Of a stretch of 64,000 nt of DNA, positions 59,420 through 64,000 are shown in pieces; position 1 is the stretch's first letter; every line of letters starts with the position of its first letter. The notes below the pieces were generated by a model, which saw only the letters and a program-made list of their open reading frames with translations, ran no database searches and was not told the DNA's origin. The stretch is from Acidimicrobiaceae bacterium (lineage in GTDB: Bacteria > Actinomycetota > Acidimicrobiia > Acidimicrobiales > RAAP-2). The position numbers and the translations under genes are program-made. The stretch is from positions 35,698-99,697 of the forward strand of contig PMLV01000090.1 of the NCBI GenBank assembly GCA_003160635.1, written 5' to 3'.

Positions 59420-60338
59420 GGTGGAATCGCCCGCTCCGGCACTTGCCGTGCACGTGGTCCTGTATCGACACACGGCGGACGGCGTTGCGACCTTGCTGCG
59501 CAGCGTCGACCGTGCTGTGGCCGAGGCGCAGGATCAGGGCTCTCTCGGGTCTGCGACGCTCCTGATTGGGGATAGTTCGCCCGTTCCCGTGTTGAGCCCT
59601 GCCCAGGTGGCGGGACTTGCGAGCACCGTGTCTCGCTGCGGCGGGGAGAGGTTGGCGTACCACTACTTCGATCGGAATCGGGGATCAGCGGGCGGCAACA
59701 ACGATCTGTTCCGCTGCTCGGGCAGTGAGCTTGTCCTTATCATCAATCCCGATTGCTACGCCAGCCCCGGCCTCGTGCGCATGCTCTGCGCCGCAATGGA
59801 TGTCCCCGATGCCGGCATCGTCGAGGCCAGGCAGGTTCCACTCGAGCATCCGAAGGAGTTTTGCCGTCGCACGGGTGACACAAGTTGGGCTTCAGGCTCG
59901 TGCATGCTCATCCGCCGCCAGGTGGTCGAGGTCCTTGGTGGCTTTGATGAGGAGAGCTTCTTCATGTATTGCGATGACGTCGACTTCAGTTGGCGGGCCC
60001 GCCTCGAGGGGTATCGCGTGATCTATGAGCCCGCGGCGAGCGTGTTCCATGACAAAAGGCTGGATGCGCAGGGGCAGATCGTGGCCGGGGAGGCGGAGGT
60101 GTACTACTCGGCCGAAGCGTCGCTCATGATGGCGTGGAAGTGGTCGCACCCCGAATTGCTCGAGATGGGGCGGCACGCGCTGTTGGCGTCCGGGTCCGAA
60201 CCTCAGCGTCGGGCCGTGGAGGCATTTGACGAACGTCGAGCCGGCAATCGGCTCCCGACTCCACTCGACCCTGACGGACGCGTGTCGCAGTTCATCGGCC
60301 ACGACTACGCGCGCCACAGGTTCGGTTACGATGACTGA
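59412..60338 (+). CDS. GT2 glycosyltransferase (rhamnosyltransferase-like)
   Basis: TTG start overlaps the previous stop by 8 bp; 308 residues. YFDRNRGSAGGNNDLFR is the NxGxxGGxN motif of rhamnosyl/galactofuranosyl GT2 enzymes, LVLIINPDCYASPG is the DxD-equivalent, WASGSCMLIRRQVVEVLGGFDEESFFMYCDDVDFSWRARLEGYRVIYEP is the acceptor/catalytic region with DDVD. No membrane helix. It probably adds a single sugar in the surface glycan made by this cluster. Confidence 0.9.
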   Translation: MTEVESPAPALAVHVVLYRHTADGVATLLRSVDRAVAEAQDQGSLGSATLLIGDSSPVPVLSPAQVAGLASTVSRCGGERLAYHYFDRNRGSAGGNNDLFRCSGSELVLIINPDCYASPGLVRMLCAAMDVPDAGIVEARQVPLEHPKEFCRRTGDTSWASGSCMLIRRQVVEVLGGFDEESFFMYCDDVDFSWRARLEGYRVIYEPAASVFHDKRLDAQGQIVAGEAEVYYSAEASLMMAWKWSHPELLEMGRHALLASGSEPQRRAVEAFDERRAGNRLPTPLDPDGRVSQFIGHDYARHRFGYDD

Positions 60339-61338
60339 CGAGGCCTTCAGCCTGGCTGCGCTCGTGCTCTGCCGGGTGTCCGACGCACCGCGGATCGCCG
60401 ACACCCTCCTGTCACTGGCGGCACAAACCCATCGGGACTTTGAGATCCACGTCATCGTGGCCGACGGTGAACCGTCAGGGATGCAGGAAGTGAGAGAGCT
60501 GGTCGGAACATTCGATACGGAATTCTCGACCAGGGTCAACGTGGTCGATCGCACGCAGATCGGTTCGGGTACGCCCTTCGGATCGGGTGTGGCCCGGGCT
60601 CGCTCCTCGTATGTGGCGGCCCTCTATCCCGACGACGTGGTGTTCGCACACTGGGCCGAGACATTTGCCGGCCACGGCCGGCGTTCCGGGGGGCGAGCCC
60701 TGTCCTCTCTGGTGGCTGCCCAGGTGGTCGAGGCGGCCTTCACGGGCGACGGTCGGTTCGTGACCAGCGTCGAGCGACCGAAGGTCTCCGCGCCCATGCC
60801 GTTCGACCTGATCGAGCACCTGGCCTCGCCTCCTCTTCAGTTGCGGGGCCTGGCACTGCCCCGTCTCGCCGTGCAGCGAGTGATCGTGCAGCAGATACCT
60901 CCGGCCGCGGAGGGGTGGACCGTTCGGCTTGCGGTCGGTCTCAGTTGCGGCATTGTGGACACGGGAGAGGTCACGTACCTCCATCGCCTGAGGCCATCGC
61001 CCGCGGACGGCGCATCGTTCGACGAGGTGCAATGGGTCAGCGATCGCCGCACCGCGCTGGAAGTATTGGGCCGGTGCGGCCTGACCATCGGGCCAGACTT
61101 CCTCTCGTCCTTGGATCCTTCCACCCCGTCACGGCGTGAGCCCCACGCGGAGGTGGATCTTCTGCGCGCGCAGCTACGCCAGGCCCAAGACGCTGGCCGC
61201 GCCCACGCCGAGGCGGAACGGCGCGCGCTCGACCGGGTCGCAGAACTCCTGTCCTCCACCAGCTGGCGCGTGTCGGCACCGTTGCGTGCCCTGGGCGACG
61301 CAGCCCGGCGACGCGGGGGGAAGCCGCACACGCCCTGA
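60331..61338 (+). CDS. Divergent GT2-like glycosyltransferase with C-terminal coiled coil
   Basis: ATG 60331 overlaps the previous stop by 8 bp; 335 residues. GT-A start ALVLCRVSDAPRIADTLLSLAAQTHRDFEIHVIVADGEP and SGVARARSSYVAALYPDDVVFAHWAETF (DD in place of DxD). The catalytic half is weakly conserved. The C-terminus has EVDLLRAQLRQAQDAGRAHAEAERRALDRVAELLSSTSWRVSAPLR; a coiled coil ending in S.SWR.(T/S)APLR is a recurrent tail of actinobacterial glycosyltransferases. Confidence 0.75.
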   Translation: MTDEAFSLAALVLCRVSDAPRIADTLLSLAAQTHRDFEIHVIVADGEPSGMQEVRELVGTFDTEFSTRVNVVDRTQIGSGTPFGSGVARARSSYVAALYPDDVVFAHWAETFAGHGRRSGGRALSSLVAAQVVEAAFTGDGRFVTSVERPKVSAPMPFDLIEHLASPPLQLRGLALPRLAVQRVIVQQIPPAAEGWTVRLAVGLSCGIVDTGEVTYLHRLRPSPADGASFDEVQWVSDRRTALEVLGRCGLTIGPDFLSSLDPSTPSRREPHAEVDLLRAQLRQAQDAGRAHAEAERRALDRVAELLSSTSWRVSAPLRALGDAARRRGGKPHTP

Positions 61339-61382
61339 CCATACGGCCGAGGCTCTCCGGGCCGCGGCTACGATCGTCCCCG

Positions 61383-62156
61383 GTGACCTGGGAGAAGGCG
61401 AGTCGACACATCTCCCTCTCCCTCCCGGCCGAGGAGTGGGCCAAGTTCCTCGGGGAGATCGATCAACGCGAGCCCGAAGATCGATTCCGGTGCTCGTTCT
61501 CGGACCAGGCGGAGAACCCACTCGCCACGGCACGGCTGGGGGAGCTGATCGCCAGAGGCTACTCATGGGGGGAACGCGGTACAGGGTTGGTGCCGCGCCC
61601 AGCCGGCGTGCTGTACATCGTCTCCTCGCTCGCCGCCGATGAGGACCTCGCGACCTGGATTTCGCACATTCCAGCCCAGAGTTTTCGTCAACATGTCGTC
61701 GCGGTCGACATCGGTGGTGAGGCATTCGCCCGGTTTTCTCCCGCGTCTGGCGGTGAGAGCTGGCACCTCAGCACGCTCATGCACCGCGGCGGGTGGGCCG
61801 AGTTCATCATCGAATTCATCGCCAGCCGGGAGATCGATGTGGTCCAGATCGTCGGGGCGTGCTTCGGGGCCGATCTGGTGCCGGCTCTCCGGGCCGCCTA
61901 TCCATCCATCCAGGTCGTGGTCGACACGGGCGGCGAGGGTGTGCCGGATCAGGCATGGCTGACCTATGTCACCTCGCGCTACGGCAACGTGATCGATGCC
62001 TTCTGCACGCCGCAGCCCGCTGTCGCGGCGACGCTCCGGTCGTCAGGCGTGTCCGCGTCGAGGGTCCATGTGTGGCGCGCCGACCACGGGGACGAGGCGG
62101 CGGCGGCGTGCCACACGGAAGCGTACAAGCAACTTCTGGCTGGCTTGGTCGGGTAA
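61383..62156 (+). CDS. Hypothetical protein, resembles a lone GT-B N-terminal half
   Basis: A protein of 257 residues, GTG start. A Rossmann-like pattern is seen: AGVLYIVSSLAADEDLATWISHIPA, then HRGGWAEFIIEFIASREIDVVQIVGACFGADLVPALRAAYPSIQVVVDTGGEG, as in the acceptor-side domain of GT4 enzymes (D-x-H/Q-x-h segment followed by a strand with D). There is no EX7E nucleotide-sugar domain, so it cannot be a complete GT-B enzyme alone. The first 40 residues have a short SLSLPAEEW motif. It is located within the glycan cluster; a partner subunit or regulator is possible. Confidence 0.6.
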   Translation: MTWEKASRHISLSLPAEEWAKFLGEIDQREPEDRFRCSFSDQAENPLATARLGELIARGYSWGERGTGLVPRPAGVLYIVSSLAADEDLATWISHIPAQSFRQHVVAVDIGGEAFARFSPASGGESWHLSTLMHRGGWAEFIIEFIASREIDVVQIVGACFGADLVPALRAAYPSIQVVVDTGGEGVPDQAWLTYVTSRYGNVIDAFCTPQPAVAATLRSSGVSASRVHVWRADHGDEAAAACHTEAYKQLLAGLVG

Positions 62157-62165
62157 CGGACTGTC

Positions 62166-64000
62166 GTGATCCGTCGAGTGAAGGCCGGGGCCGACGTGAA
62201 GGTGAGCGCGGTCATCCCGTTCTTCAATGACGGCGCAATCATCGAAGAGGCCGTGCGGTCCATCCGGCGACAGTCCCGACCGGTTGAAGAGATCGTCGTC
62301 ATCGACGACGGATCCACCGATCCTTTCAGTCTGTCCGTGCTGGATCGTCTGAAGGAAGACGTGACGGACGTCGTCCGTCAGCAGAACCGGGGCCCGGGGT
62401 CGGCAAGGAATCTCGGGGTGGCCCACACCGATGGTGAGGCTCTTCTCTTTCTCGACAGTGATGACACCGTGGGGGACAACCATGTCGAGCTCGCGTTGGC
62501 CGCCCTGGCCGACGCCCCAGAAGATGTCGGGTTCGTCTATCCGGATCTGCAGTTCACGGGCAATGAGAGCCGCCTCTTGGTCATGCCCCCGTACAACTTG
62601 TATCTCTTGTTGCACCGAAACTACTGCGGCATGGGGGGGCTGGTCGACCGCGCCGTCTTCGACGCCGGGTTCTCGTTCCGATCGGAGCAATCGGTGGGCC
62701 ACGAGGACTGGGATTTCTTCGTCCGGCTCGGGGTGAACGGGATATTCGGCCGACCCCTGCACAGCTCGCCGCTCCACTATCGCCGCTGGGGCTACTCCCG
62801 GTCCGACGGTGTCCACCAGAGCGGACTGTCCGCGGCCAGGCATCTCCATCCCGAGCTGGATGTGGGTGGCCGCCTGGTCCAGATCAAGAGAGTGTGGGCG
62901 CCGGCACTGAGTGTCGTCGTGCCCATGTCCGCAATGCTCTCGGTGGCCGACCAGAGTTGCGACGACTTCGAAATCGTCGTCCGCGGGGAGACGGGCGTTC
63001 CCCGCACGAGGGGGCGATGGGTGCTCATGCTCGAGGGGGACGGTCTCCACGCGTTGCGCGACGGCACGTTCGTCGAACGCGTGGTGCGGCTGGCGAGCGA
63101 CCGATCGCCGTCTGTGCCCATTGCGCTTCATGCGGGGAGCGCGGGCTGGCACCCCTTGGTGGAGCCGGGAGCGGAGCCATTCGGGGTCGTCGCCGAGGGA
63201 CACTATTACCTTGACTGGAGGAGAGGGCTCGACGCCGTGGCGACCGACGTCGCCGCCTTCTGTGCCTACCTCACCGTGACTGCCGGATCCCCAGACCGGT
63301 GGGCGTACGCCAATGGGACGCCCCCGGCAGCCCTCGTTCCCCTGGCTCAGTTCCGGCCGCCGCTCCCTCCTCCCGAGCCCCCGAACGGGCCATTGGAGAC
63401 CACGGCGAGCGAGGTGGAGCGAGGCTTCCGGCATCACGAGGCGTTGCCCCTCTTCATGCCCGCCACCGGTATCGGGCGCCTTCCCAATCCCCCCGGTCCG
63501 TCGCAGGACGGCCTGGGCGCGATCGTGGAGCGGGCCTGGTCAGATTGGATGCCTCCACGGTCGCTCGAACTCCACCTGCTGGTCGACGTCTTCGGTCGGG
63601 CCACATTGGAGACAGCGGGGAGCCCACGAGCAGCGTCGGTGCGCGCCACGGCCGGAGGCCCGGCACGCCTCTGTGTCGGGCAGATATGGGAGCTGCCGTT
63701 TCCCGGGACCGCGTGCCTCTCGTCAGCCGTGGATCCCTCGACGGACGACATCACCTACAAGGTCACTCGGGAGTTGCCGTCAGATGCGGGCGACACGGTG
63801 CTCGGCTATGTCCCGGTCGATTTTCTTCCGGGCCGCGTCGAGCTGGCCCGGTCGGTCGAGGAGTGGGCCGCGGTGGTGCGAGGGCCCCAGCACGTGACGC
63901 TGCCCCGACTGCTGGACCTCTCGCCTGGGGCCTATGTGGAACCTTCCCGTGCCCCGTCGTACGTCGAGACCTCGGACTCGCCGGCGGCACCGTCGCCGGG
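62166..64000 (+). CDS. GT2 glycosyltransferase with large C-terminal extension (3' end beyond window)
   Basis: Not in the ORF track because no stop occurs before the window edge. GTG 62166 opens a continuous frame of 611 codons. The GT2 domain starts VSAVIPFFNDGAIIEEAVRSIRRQSRPVEEIVVIDDGSTDP, QNRGPGSARNLGVAHTDGEALLFLDSDD (DxD-type), YCGMGGLVDRAVFDAGF and GHEDWDFFVRLG (catalytic ED). From ~residue 240 a second, degenerate GT-A-like part follows (LSVVVPMSAMLSVADQSCDDFEIVVRGETG), then a Pro-rich stretch (FRPPLPPPEPPNGP) and an unknown region. GTG 62196 is an alternative start. Confidence 0.85.
   Translation, partial: MIRRVKAGADVKVSAVIPFFNDGAIIEEAVRSIRRQSRPVEEIVVIDDGSTDPFSLSVLDRLKEDVTDVVRQQNRGPGSARNLGVAHTDGEALLFLDSDDTVGDNHVELALAALADAPEDVGFVYPDLQFTGNESRLLVMPPYNLYLLLHRNYCGMGGLVDRAVFDAGFSFRSEQSVGHEDWDFFVRLGVNGIFGRPLHSSPLHYRRWGYSRSDGVHQSGLSAARHLHPELDVGGRLVQIKRVWAPALSVVVPMSAMLSVADQSCDDFEIVVRGETGVPRTRGRWVLMLEGDGLHALRDGTFVERVVRLASDRSPSVPIALHAGSAGWHPLVEPGAEPFGVVAEGHYYLDWRRGLDAVATDVAAFCAYLTVTAGSPDRWAYANGTPPAALVPLAQFRPPLPPPEPPNGPLETTASEVERGFRHHEALPLFMPATGIGRLPNPPGPSQDGLGAIVERAWSDWMPPRSLELHLLVDVFGRATLETAGSPRAASVRATAGGPARLCVGQIWELPFPGTACLSSAVDPSTDDITYKVTRELPSDAGDTVLGYVPVDFLPGRVELARSVEEWAAVVRGPQHVTLPRLLDLSPGAYVEPSRAPSYVETSDSPAAPSP

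Overview
The window is 64 kb of high-GC DNA (roughly two-thirds G+C by eye) packed with short-spaced genes. Many start codons overlap the previous stop as GTGA, ATGA or TTGA. Gene content and order (eno-ftsB-DUF501-ppx, rsmI-metG-tatD-rlpA-like-rsmA-ispE, glmU-prs-rplY-pth-mfd-mazG), the tiny bL37/AURKAIP1-type gene, an MprAB-like two-component pair, and acyl-CoA/P450/phosphotriesterase-family catabolic genes all point to Actinomycetota. My best guess is an uncultured Acidimicrobiia-like lineage; that placement is inference. No phage structural genes, CRISPR array, rRNA or intact insertion sequence was seen.

Layout. 1-10993: accessory metabolism, with an ArsB-type permease tail, a GNAT, a YceI protein, an operon of crotonase, acyl-CoA ligase and phosphotriesterase-like lactonase, a DinB protein, a frameshifted GNAT, a small ribbon-helix-helix-like protein, a carboxymuconolactone decarboxylase, a P450, a secernin-type peptidase and an FAA hydrolase. 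11039-15233: a NifU-like protein, a MarR-MFS efflux operon, a methyltransferase and an acyl-CoA dehydrogenase. 15309-18245: a long structured leader with a strong-SD 20-codon upstream ORF, then a soluble PRC/MgtE_N/CBS protein and an Nramp-related transporter whose metal site looks Mg-type. 18246-22354: GT4 glycosyltransferase, methyltransferase, alpha/alpha-toroid 'prenyltransferase'-like protein and a second methyltransferase. 22380-27190: aminopeptidase N, a PfkB kinase and YchF. 27169-28530: a decayed integrative element inserted in the 3' end of ychF, with an 18-bp direct repeat, a deleted tyrosine integrase and a DUF433/DUF5615 toxin-antitoxin-like pair. 28557-33706: a sedolisin, a zinc-ribbon PrsW-like membrane protein, an unknown protein and a GDPD. 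33733-57246: mostly housekeeping genes (RNA methylation, MetRS, isoprenoid and UDP-GlcNAc precursors, PRPP, ribosomal protein L25, Pth, Mfd, MazG, enolase, FtsB, Ppx), with a two-component system, tRNA-Gln and an alpha/beta hydrolase between them. 57347-64000: a cell-surface glycan cluster of GT2-type glycosyltransferases. Its last gene runs off the window and is missing from the ORF track because it has no stop codon here.

Best candidates for something undescribed: (a) the leader-peptide/Nramp/MgtE-domain locus, which looks like Mg2+ homeostasis under translational leader control; (b) ychF as an integration site whose reading frame is restored by the element; (c) three TGACC(T/A)GGG repeats exactly 42 bp apart before a secreted DPBB protein; (d) three GTAAT repeats exactly 8 bp apart overlapping the start of a ribbon-helix-helix-like gene; (e) the four-gene glycosyltransferase/toroid/methyltransferase cluster.
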